22,178 bases of DNA. It comes from Firmicutes bacterium UBA4874. Its GTDB lineage: Bacteria > Bacillota > Clostridia > Caldicoprobacterales > DTU083. Shown here piece after piece: positions 1 through 6,568 of this stretch. The notes under the pieces are model-generated. The model saw only the letters and a program-made list of their open reading frames with translations, was not told the origin of the DNA and did no database searches. A program made the position numbers and the translations under genes. Numbering within the stretch: position 1 is the stretch's first letter; the number at the start of each line of letters is the position of its first letter. The stretch is from NCBI GenBank assembly GCA_002399435.1, contig DHDO01000002.1:28272-50449 (forward strand). The letters run 5' to 3'.

Positions 1-16
1 TTTTTTTTGCAATGAA

Positions 17-34
17 TCGTTAAAAAAATGACAA
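17..34 (+). promoter_or_regulatory. Candidate Rex (NADH-sensing repressor) operator
   Basis: The 18-base stretch reads as two 7-base arms, TCGTTAA and ATGACAA, around AAAA. Against the Rex consensus TTGTTAA-N4-TTAACAA I count 11 of 14 arm positions matching. It lies 6 bases upstream of the -35 box of the hydrogenase operon. Rex commonly controls NAD(H)-linked redox and hydrogenase genes in Clostridia, so the place and the target agree. The region is A/T-rich, so a chance match is possible. Confidence 0.4.
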
Positions 35-40
35 AAACAG

Positions 41-69
41 TTGAATGTATCACAGCTCTATGAGATAAT
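41..69 (+). promoter_or_regulatory. Sigma-A-like promoter of the hydrogenase operon
   Basis: A -35 box TTGAAT (41-46) and a -10 box GATAAT (64-69) are separated by 17 bases. They match the consensus at 4 of 6 and 5 of 6 positions. The expected start of transcription is about 50 bases before the hydC start codon. Bases 1-8 are a run of T that could be the tail of an upstream gene's terminator, but the stem would lie outside the window. Confidence 0.65.
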
Positions 70-120
70 GTTGTGGTTATATCTGATTCCTAAAAATGCA
101 ACAGGGGAGGGAGTTTTTAA

Positions 121-609
121 ATGACAGCTTCCATACTTCAGGAAGAGAAAGAAAAGGCTTCAGAGCTGCAGCAGGTCATTGATGAGTACAAAGGGGAAAA
201 GGGGCCTCTGATGCCTATTCTGCATCGGGCCCAGGAGATTTTTGGGTATCTGCCGCTTGAAGTTCAGGAATATATAGCAGAAGGTCTGCATATTCCGGTC
301 AGTGATATATATGGAGTGGCTACGTTCTATTCTCAATTCACACTGAAGCCAAAGGGAACCTATTCTGTCGGCGTCTGTCTTGGGACCGCCTGTTATGTGA
401 AAGGTTCCCAGAGGATACTGGATCAAGTGATTCAGGAATTGGGCATCCAGCCCGGAGATACGACCGGGGATAACCAGTTTACCCTTACTGCCACCCGGTG
501 TCTCGGAGCGTGCGGCCTGGCACCGGTCATGACGATCAACGAGAAGGTATATGGACGCCTGACTCCATCGGACGTCAAAGGCATCCTTGACGAGTACCGA
601 AGCAAATAG
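121..609 (+). CDS. hydC: NADH-linked [FeFe]-hydrogenase subunit C (NuoE-like, [2Fe-2S])
   Basis: This 162-residue protein is the small thioredoxin-like subunit of multimeric NAD(H)-linked hydrogenases, homologous to the 24-kDa NuoE subunit of complex I. It should carry one [2Fe-2S] cluster that passes electrons to or from the FMN-bearing HydB. The four ligands are visible as C86-x4-C91 and C127-x3-C131, the second pair in CLGACGLAP. The N-terminal helical part contains the family signature around residues 41-72 (FGYLP to ATFYSQF). The length is normal for NuoE/HydC. The ATG is preceded by a strong GGGGAGGG at about 104-111. It is the first gene of a five-gene operon; hydE follows after one base. 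No signal peptide is present, so it acts in the cytosol. Confidence in the family is high; the bifurcating role is inferred from the operon. Confidence 0.95.
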   Translation: MTASILQEEKEKASELQQVIDEYKGEKGPLMPILHRAQEIFGYLPLEVQEYIAEGLHIPVSDIYGVATFYSQFTLKPKGTYSVGVCLGTACYVKGSQRILDQVIQELGIQPGDTTGDNQFTLTATRCLGACGLAPVMTINEKVYGRLTPSDVKGILDEYRSK

Positions 610-610
610 C

Positions 611-1159
611 ATGGAGGATGTTTCACTTCATATTCTGGACATTGCGCAAAATTCCATTGCCGCAGGGGCCTCCCGGATTGCGATTTCCATTCAGGATCGT
701 CCGGGCCAGGATCGGTTGGAGATCCGGATCTGTGACAATGGGAAAGGCATGGATCCGGATCAGGTAAAAAGCGCAACGAATCCGTTCTATACCACGCGCA
801 CAACTCGCCGGGTCGGGCTTGGCATTCCTTTGTTCCAGGCATCGGCGGAGGCCACGGGAGGATATCTGAAGATTTATTCTGAAAAAGGTACCGGCACAGT
901 TGTACAGGCTGTCTTTCACAGAAGGCATATGGATTGCCCTCCAATGGGCAGGATGGAGGATACCATGGCAGTGCTGGTCTGTTGCAATCCGGATGTGCAG
1001 TTTTATTACAGCCATATTTTCTCCGGCAGGAAGTTTGTATTGCATAGTGGTGAAATTCAGCAAAAATTGGGAGAAATAAGCATTGCAGATCCGGATGTCA
1101 TTGTGTGGATCAAAGAGTATATTCGTAGTGGTCTCGAAGAAATCTATGGAGGTGTTTGA
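611..1159 (+). CDS. hydE: HATPase_c (GHKL) ATP-binding protein of the hydrogenase operon
   Basis: This 182-residue protein has a GHKL (histidine-kinase-type) ATPase fold and no kinase dimerisation domain. The N box is seen around N14 (DIAQNSIAAGA), the G1 box is DNGKGMD (42-48), and an ATP-lid motif RRVGLGIP lies at 66-73. A gene of this type sits at the same place in the A. woodii hydCEDBA cluster. There it is called hydE, which must not be confused with the radical-SAM maturase HydE. Its role is not established; an ATP-dependent assembly or regulatory function is only a guess. I chose ATG 611, one base after the hydC stop, because the family begins at this MEDVSLHILDIA segment. A TTG at 587 in the same frame would overlap hydC by 23 bases. 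I see no strong ribosome binding site, so translational coupling to hydC is likely. Confidence 0.88.
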   Translation: MEDVSLHILDIAQNSIAAGASRIAISIQDRPGQDRLEIRICDNGKGMDPDQVKSATNPFYTTRTTRRVGLGIPLFQASAEATGGYLKIYSEKGTGTVVQAVFHRRHMDCPPMGRMEDTMAVLVCCNPDVQFYYSHIFSGRKFVLHSGEIQQKLGEISIADPDVIVWIKEYIRSGLEEIYGGV

Positions 1160-1162
1160 AGG

Positions 1163-1528
1163 ATGAAGTCGCTGGAAGAATTGGAAGAAGTCCGGCAGAA
1201 GGCACTGGATTCCGTAAAGCTGCGAAAAAGCAGAGCGGGTACCCGAATTGTCGTGGGTATGGCGACCTGCGGGATTGCGGCCGGTGCCAGACCGGTATTG
1301 TTGTCTTTTCTGGACGAAATAAAGAAAAGAAACCTGGGGGATGTGATTGTTTCCCAGACCGGATGTATGGGCACATGTCGTTTGGAGCCCATGGTGGAGG
1401 TTTATCGGCCCGGAGAGGAAAAAGTCACTTACGTGAACATGACTGCGGATAAGGTAAAAAGGGTTGTAGCAGAGCATATTGCAAACGGCCATCCCGTCAT
1501 GGAATATACGATTGGCTCCGCAGAGTAA
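1163..1528 (+). CDS. hydD: Small (2Fe-2S) ferredoxin-like hydrogenase subunit D (HndB-like)
   Basis: This 121-residue thioredoxin-fold protein resembles the C-terminal half of NuoE and HndB-type subunits. After a charged helical N-terminus (1-25), a beta strand leads to ATCGIAAGA with C36, then TGCMGTC with C68 and C72. Only three cysteines are visible in the whole protein, so a canonical four-cysteine [2Fe-2S] site is incomplete unless another ligand is used. It is an accessory subunit in four-subunit HydABCD enzymes, and its exact electron-transfer role is unclear. The ribosome binding site GGAGGTG (1148-1154) lies inside the end of hydE, 8 bases before the ATG, so the genes are tightly coupled. 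Confidence 0.88.
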   Translation: MKSLEELEEVRQKALDSVKLRKSRAGTRIVVGMATCGIAAGARPVLLSFLDEIKKRNLGDVIVSQTGCMGTCRLEPMVEVYRPGEEKVTYVNMTADKVKRVVAEHIANGHPVMEYTIGSAE

Positions 1529-1554
1529 ATAGAATACAGGAGGGGGATTGTGAC

Positions 1555-3351
1555 ATGGAATTTTATCGTTCCAATGTTCTGATTTGTGGGGGAACAGGGT
1601 GCCATTCTTCCGGCTCTGCGGATGTGATGAGCACATTTCAGACAGAGCTTGAAAAAAACAAACTGGAAAAAGAGGTTAAGCTGGTTCAGACCGGCTGCTT
1701 TGGCTTGTGCGCAGTAGGTCCGGTGGTGATCGTATATCCGGAGGGTGCCTTTTACAGCAAAGTAAAAAAGGAAGACGTTCCGAGGATTGTAAGCGAGCAT
1801 TTGCTGAAGGGCAGAATAGTCACTGACCTTTTGTACCATGACAGGGTCCATGGAGACAATGCGGTCAAGTCTCTGAATCAGGTGGAGTTCTATAAAAAGC
1901 AGAAGCGTATGGCATTGCGGAACTGCGGTATGATCGATCCGGAGAACATCGAAGAATACATAGCCATGGACGGATATCGGGCACTTGGCAAGGTTTTGAC
2001 GGAAATGACGCCGGAGGAAACCATTCAGGTCATCAAGGCATCCGGATTAAGGGGGAGAGGCGGCGCAGGTTTTCCCACCGGCCTGAAATGGGAGTTTACC
2101 GCCAGGGCCCAAAGCGACCAGAAGTATGTCTGCTGCAATGCTGATGAAGGGGATCCCGGCGCATTCATGGATCGCAGTTTGCTGGAGGGAGATCCTCACA
2201 GTGTATTGGAAGCTATGGCCATTGCCGGTTATGCGGTGGGAGCGAATCAGGGCTATATCTATGTCCGGGCAGAGTATCCCATTGCGGTAAAACGGCTGGG
2301 TATTGCAATTGAACAGGCAAGGAAAGAAGGCCTGCTGGGAAAGAACATTTTTGATACCGGGTTTGACTTTAATATTGAATTGAGATTGGGCGCCGGTGCT
2401 TTTGTCTGCGGGGAGGAAACCGCATTGATGGCGTCCATTGAGGGAAAACGGGGAGAGCCGAGGCCCAGGCCGCCTTTCCCGGCAAACAAGGGTGTGTTTG
2501 ACAAGCCGACGCTTTTGAATAACGTGGAAACCTATGCCAATATCCCGCAGATTATTTTAAAAGGTGCAGATTGGTTTTCTTCCATCGGCACGGAAAAAAG
2601 CAAAGGTACCAAAGTCTTTGCACTGGGCGGCAAAATCAACAACACGGGTTTGGTGGAAGTGCCCATGGGCACAACACTGCGGGAAATTGTCTATGATATC
2701 GGGGGAGGCATCCCAGGCGGCAGGAAATTCAAGGCTGCCCAGACCGGCGGTCCGTCCGGCGGATGTATTTCTACAGAACATCTGGATACCCCCATCGATT
2801 ATGATTCCCTGAAGAAAATCGGCTCTATGATGGGCTCCGGCGGATTGATCGTGATGGATGAGGACAACTGCATGGTCGATATTGCCCGCTTTTATCTGGA
2901 CTTTACCGTGGAGGAATCCTGCGGGAAGTGCCCTCCCTGCCGGATTGGCACCAGAAGAATGCTGGAAATCCTGAATCGGATTACCAGTGGAAAAGGGCGG
3001 GAAGGCGACATCGAAAAGCTGGAGGAATTGGGCAGAAGCATACAGACCTCCGCTCTCTGTGGCCTGGGACAAACCGCTCCCAATCCGGTTTTGAGCACCA
3101 TCCGTTATTTCCGTGATGAGTATGAGACACACATTCGGGAGAAAAGATGTCCGGCAGGTGTCTGCAAGGCATTGCTGCAGATTACCATCAAGGCGGATAC
3201 CTGCAAGGGCTGCGGCCTCTGTGCCAGGGCGTGTCCTGTCGGCGCGATTTCCGGAGAACGCCGGAGTGCTCATACCATAGATCAGACGAAATGCATCAAA
3301 TGTGGTACCTGTCTGGAAAAATGCCCTTTCCAGGCAATTGTGAAGGGTTAG
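1555..3351 (+). CDS. hydB: NAD(H)- and FMN-binding hydrogenase subunit B (NuoF-like)
   Basis: This 598-residue flavin subunit exchanges hydride with NAD(H) and is the presumed bifurcation site of the complex. Domains in order are a thioredoxin-like [2Fe-2S] domain (C11, C16, C48, C52); the NuoF core with the glycine-rich RGRGGAGFPTGLKW (167-179) and CNADEGDPGAF (194-204) for FMN/NADH; GAGAFVCGEETALM (279-292); an SLBB-like segment (about 350-400); the NuoF [4Fe-4S] site C456, C459, C462 and C502; and a C-terminal 2[4Fe-4S] ferredoxin domain (C550, C553, C556, C560 and C580, C583, C586, C590). An extra pair, C532 and C537, precedes the ferredoxin domain and may bind a further metal. The ribosome binding site AGGAGGGGG (1538-1546) is 8 bases from the ATG. 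The length and domain set match HydB of bifurcating hydrogenases. Confidence 0.95.
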   Translation: MEFYRSNVLICGGTGCHSSGSADVMSTFQTELEKNKLEKEVKLVQTGCFGLCAVGPVVIVYPEGAFYSKVKKEDVPRIVSEHLLKGRIVTDLLYHDRVHGDNAVKSLNQVEFYKKQKRMALRNCGMIDPENIEEYIAMDGYRALGKVLTEMTPEETIQVIKASGLRGRGGAGFPTGLKWEFTARAQSDQKYVCCNADEGDPGAFMDRSLLEGDPHSVLEAMAIAGYAVGANQGYIYVRAEYPIAVKRLGIAIEQARKEGLLGKNIFDTGFDFNIELRLGAGAFVCGEETALMASIEGKRGEPRPRPPFPANKGVFDKPTLLNNVETYANIPQIILKGADWFSSIGTEKSKGTKVFALGGKINNTGLVEVPMGTTLREIVYDIGGGIPGGRKFKAAQTGGPSGGCISTEHLDTPIDYDSLKKIGSMMGSGGLIVMDEDNCMVDIARFYLDFTVEESCGKCPPCRIGTRRMLEILNRITSGKGREGDIEKLEELGRSIQTSALCGLGQTAPNPVLSTIRYFRDEYETHIREKRCPAGVCKALLQITIKADTCKGCGLCARACPVGAISGERRSAHTIDQTKCIKCGTCLEKCPFQAIVKG

Positions 3352-3374
3352 AGTTGGGAAAGGGAGTGACAACG

Positions 3375-5114
3375 ATGGAAATGGTAAAGGTAACCATAGA
3401 CGGTATTAAAGTGGAAGTGCCAAAGGGAAGTACGGTTCTGGAGGCGGCAAGGGCTGCCGGCATTCACATACCGACATTATGCTATTTGAAGGGAGTCAAT
3501 GAAATCGGGGCCTGCCGGATGTGCCTGGTAGAGGTAAAGGGGGCCAGATCGCTGCAGGCGTCCTGTGTTTATTCGGTTGCGGACGGTATGGAGGTCCGGA
3601 CAAATTCCCCGGCAGTACGGGATGCCAGAAGGACAAATCTTGAGTTGATTTTGTCTGATCATGACCGCAGCTGCCTTACTTGTGTGCGGGGTGGAAATTG
3701 TGAGCTGCAGGCTCTCTCCAGACAGCTGGGAGTAGACGGCATCCGTTTCGAAGGGGAGCGGGTCCATTTTGCAGTTGATGATGCCTCTCCTGCGATCGTA
3801 CGGGATCCCAACAAGTGCATTCTGTGCCGGCGCTGCATTTCCACCTGCAGAAATGTTCAGGGGATCGGTGCCATCGGAATATCGGAGAGAGGCTATCATT
3901 CCGTTGTCGGACCGATATTTGGAAAAAGTCTGTCCGAGGTAAACTGCATTTATTGTGGGCAATGTATTGAGGCTTGCCCGACAGGCGCATTGAGGGAAAG
4001 GAATGACACCGGCAGGGTATGGGATGCCATCCAGAACCCCGATCTTCATGTTGTGGTTCAGACGGCTCCAGCGGTACGGGTCGCATTGGGAGAGGAATTC
4101 GGTATGCCCATGGGAACCCGTGTCAGCGGAAAGATGGTTGCAGCATTGCGCCGGCTTGGCTTTGACCGTGTCTTTGATACGGACTTCGGGGCGGATCTAA
4201 CTATCATGGAGGAGGGAACCGAGCTGCTGAACCGCTTGAAACATGCCGGGAAACTGCCCATGATCACCTCCTGCAGCCCGGGCTGGGTCAAATATTGCGA
4301 ACACAATTATCCGGAATTCCTGGACAACCTGTCTACCTGCAAATCTCCTCATGAGATGCTGGGTGCCGTGATCAAATCCTATTATGCCGAAAAAGAGGGG
4401 ATCGATCCTTCCAGGATTTTTGTGGTATCCGTTATGCCCTGTACCTCAAAGAAGTTTGAGGCGGTCCGGCCGGAGCTGAAAGCGACGGGACATCCGGATG
4501 TGGATGTGGTATTGACCACGCGGGAGCTGGCAGGAATGATCAAACAGGCCGGGATGGAGTTTACCGGGTTACCGGATGAGCCTTTTGATCCGATACTGGG
4601 AGATTCCACCGGTGCCGGCGTTATCTTCGGAACCACCGGCGGTGTAATGGAAGCCGCCCTGCGTACCTTGTCCGAGATCGTAACCGGAAGGCCCCTTAAG
4701 GAGCCGGAATTTCAGGAAGTCCGGGGATTGGACGGTGTGAAGGAGATGGAAGTTTCTCTGGGGGATCGAACGATCCGTGCAGCCATTGCCCATGGTACCG
4801 CCAATGCCAGGAATCTCCTGGAGAAAATAAAATCCGGGGAAAAGGAATATGATTTTGTTGAAATCATGGGATGCCCGGGAGGATGCGTGAACGGAGGCGG
4901 TCAGCCCATTGTGCATGCACAGGACCGCATGGATGAGAACGTTGCGGAGATACGCGCTTCTGCCATTTATGAGGAGGACAGGAATCTTCCCATTCGAAAA
5001 TCCCATGAAAATCCGTCCATCCGGAGAATATACAGGGAGTATCTGAGTGAGCCAAACAGCCCGAAAGCTCACGAGCTTCTGCATACGCATTATACCATAC
5101 GAAGCAGATACTGA
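3375..5114 (+). CDS. hydA: [FeFe]-hydrogenase catalytic subunit A
   Basis: This 579-residue subunit interconverts protons and H2 at the H-cluster. N-terminal electron relay: NuoG-like [2Fe-2S] (C36, C47, C50, C64), the His-ligated [4Fe-4S] (H96, C100, C103, C109), and a 2[4Fe-4S] ferredoxin domain (C148, C151, C154, C158 and C191, C194, C197, C201). The H-cluster domain has L1 TSCSPGW (C300), L2 MPCTSKK (C356) and L3 with C500 and C504 in GCPGGCVNGGGQ. The small-subunit domain is fused at the C-terminus (about 522-575). L1 has Ser where many hydrogenases have a second Cys. There is no Tat signal, so the enzyme is cytosolic. I chose ATG 3375, with AGGGAGTG at 3361-3368, over longer in-frame starts that would lie inside hydB. 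It is the last gene of the operon; a terminator follows. Confidence 0.96.
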   Translation: MEMVKVTIDGIKVEVPKGSTVLEAARAAGIHIPTLCYLKGVNEIGACRMCLVEVKGARSLQASCVYSVADGMEVRTNSPAVRDARRTNLELILSDHDRSCLTCVRGGNCELQALSRQLGVDGIRFEGERVHFAVDDASPAIVRDPNKCILCRRCISTCRNVQGIGAIGISERGYHSVVGPIFGKSLSEVNCIYCGQCIEACPTGALRERNDTGRVWDAIQNPDLHVVVQTAPAVRVALGEEFGMPMGTRVSGKMVAALRRLGFDRVFDTDFGADLTIMEEGTELLNRLKHAGKLPMITSCSPGWVKYCEHNYPEFLDNLSTCKSPHEMLGAVIKSYYAEKEGIDPSRIFVVSVMPCTSKKFEAVRPELKATGHPDVDVVLTTRELAGMIKQAGMEFTGLPDEPFDPILGDSTGAGVIFGTTGGVMEAALRTLSEIVTGRPLKEPEFQEVRGLDGVKEMEVSLGDRTIRAAIAHGTANARNLLEKIKSGEKEYDFVEIMGCPGGCVNGGGQPIVHAQDRMDENVAEIRASAIYEEDRNLPIRKSHENPSIRRIYREYLSEPNSPKAHELLHTHYTIRSRY

Positions 5115-5242
5115 TGAGGCAGAGCCGGTCCACCCGGATGCATGAAGTGTATTCCATGGCGTCTGAAGCAATACACGTTTTTTTCCAATATTCCAGATTG
5201 AAGGGTGCAGAAAACAGGACAGACATACAGGATGGAGACAAA

Positions 5243-5268
5243 CCAGCCGCAAGCCGGCTGGCTTTTTT
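5243..5268 (+). terminator. Rho-independent terminator of the hydrogenase operon
   Basis: A 7-bp GC-rich stem, CCAGCCG (5243-5249) with CGGCTGG (5255-5261), encloses a 5-base loop and is followed by C and six T. It lies 128 bases after the hydA stop. The 238-base gap 5115-5352 otherwise holds only the queG-like promoter; bases 5115-5242 show nothing I can name. Confidence 0.85.
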
Positions 5269-5280
5269 ATTGCCGGTACT

Positions 5281-5308
5281 TTGGCAAAACGGAATTTTCG
5301 TGTATAAT
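5281..5308 (+). promoter_or_regulatory. Sigma-A-like promoter of the QueG-family gene
   Basis: TTGGCA (5281-5286) and a perfect TATAAT (5303-5308) are spaced by 16 bases. The promoter sits just after the hydrogenase terminator and about 45 bases before the TTG start, so the next gene is a separate transcription unit. Confidence 0.7.
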
Positions 5309-5352
5309 CATTCTGATAAGATTCTGCAGCTATCTCCGGGGAGGGAAAGAAA

Positions 5353-6483
5353 TTGGATCAGACAGACAGAAAGGAAATCATACGGAAAAGAGCAGAGGAA
5401 CTGGGGCTGGACTCCATTGCGTTTTTGCCGGTCCGGTCTTTCCCGCTTTGGAAAAAGGGAATTCAGATACGTAAATTTTTGGATCCGAACACAGCCGGTT
5501 ACTGGGAGAGGCGGGGACTTACCCAGGACGCCAGGACTGTCCTGCCGGATGCGGGGACGATTATTGCAGCTGCTTGTCCCTATTCCGTGTACCAATATCC
5601 TTTTTCACCGGGCAAAGGATATTACAGCGCATATTATGCCGCCTATCCGAAAGCAAGGGAAGCCATGAAAGACCTGGGAGCCGTTCTTCAGAAAGACGGA
5701 TATGAGGTGAAAGTCGATCCTCCCCTGCCGATGAAGGAAATTGCCTATCGCGGAGGTCTTGGAAAATATGGCAGAAACGGACTGATCCACAATAATCCGT
5801 TCGGGTCCCTCATGACCCTGCATGTCCTTCTTACCGATGCAGTTCTTCCTGCTGATAATATTGACTCGGGGGAGCTGTGTGATTGCGGGGACTGCCGGCT
5901 TTGCATTAGGGCCTGCCCCATGAATGCCCTGGCGGAAAACGGTGTGGTGCAGATCCGGCGCTGCCTGCGTTTCTACATGATGTCTCCGGGAATCGTGCCT
6001 GTTGGGATACGGGAAAAGCTTGGGGATCGCATGCTGGGCTGTGAGGACTGTCAGATTGTCTGTCCCAGGAATCGGAGAGGATACCGGAATGCCGTGGAAG
6101 CAGGATCCGGACAGGCTATCTTTCCAGTCCGGAATCTGCTTTCCGATTATGCCGCCGGTCTGAAGAAATATATGGTGCCGGTTGCGGATACCATAGGAAA
6201 AAATTATGCCAGGCCACGGAGAATTCTGTCCATGGCCGTAATTGCCGCAGGAAATTCCGGGGATCCGTCTTATCTTCCCTTGCTGGCTCATACGCTGCGC
6301 CACCCTCATCCCCCCATCCGTGCCCACAGTGCCTGGGCCATCGGAAAACTGGGCGGAGTGCGGGCAGAAGGGCTCCTGAAGGCTGCCGGGGAGGAGGAAA
6401 AGGATCCTGAAGTACAGGAGGAGATTCGTCTGGCGGAAGATCGGATCCGGCAGGTTGCCTTTCCAAAAGCGGTTCCCGGATGA
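5353..6483 (+). CDS. QueG-family 4Fe-4S double-cluster protein (epoxyqueuosine reductase-like)
   Basis: This 376-residue protein has the layout of QueG, the cobalamin-dependent enzyme that reduces epoxyqueuosine in tRNA to queuosine. It has an N-terminal cobalamin-binding-type domain, a 2[4Fe-4S] domain with C178, C181, C184, C188, C204, C230, C233 and C237, and C-terminal HEAT-like helices (about 285-365). The segment VDPPLPMKEIAYRGGLGKYG differs from the usual QueG form (VDTGPVLER...AGLGW.GKN), and the stretch after C204 also differs, so a paralogue with another substrate is possible. The start is TTG at 5353, with GAGGG (5341-5345) 7 bases upstream; no in-frame ATG occurs for about 100 codons. 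No other queuosine gene is nearby. It is alone in its transcription unit. Confidence 0.82.
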   Translation: MDQTDRKEIIRKRAEELGLDSIAFLPVRSFPLWKKGIQIRKFLDPNTAGYWERRGLTQDARTVLPDAGTIIAAACPYSVYQYPFSPGKGYYSAYYAAYPKAREAMKDLGAVLQKDGYEVKVDPPLPMKEIAYRGGLGKYGRNGLIHNNPFGSLMTLHVLLTDAVLPADNIDSGELCDCGDCRLCIRACPMNALAENGVVQIRRCLRFYMMSPGIVPVGIREKLGDRMLGCEDCQIVCPRNRRGYRNAVEAGSGQAIFPVRNLLSDYAAGLKKYMVPVADTIGKNYARPRRILSMAVIAAGNSGDPSYLPLLAHTLRHPHPPIRAHSAWAIGKLGGVRAEGLLKAAGEEEKDPEVQEEIRLAEDRIRQVAFPKAVPG

Positions 6484-6484
6484 T

Positions 6485-6512
6485 TTTACACCGGGATAAT
6501 CCGTGATATAAT
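6485..6512 (+). promoter_or_regulatory. Strong promoter of the topoisomerase pair
   Basis: TTTACA (6485-6490) and TATAAT (6507-6512) are spaced by 16 bases, with an extended -10 TGA at 6504-6506. It begins one base after the stop codon of the preceding gene, so the topoisomerase genes do not depend on read-through. Confidence 0.75.
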
Positions 6513-6568
6513 GGGAAAAGAGCATATAACAGGAACACTTGTTCTTTATGGGGAGGACGAAGGGAACT

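Noticed and set aside
1..8. T run at the left edge as a terminator
   Set aside because: Only a T tract is inside the window; the required stem is not visible, so it cannot be supported.
5114..5668. 184-codon plus-strand frame overlapping the hydA stop
   Set aside because: It crosses the hydrogenase terminator and the next promoter and overlaps the QueG-family gene out of frame; the peptide resembles no family.
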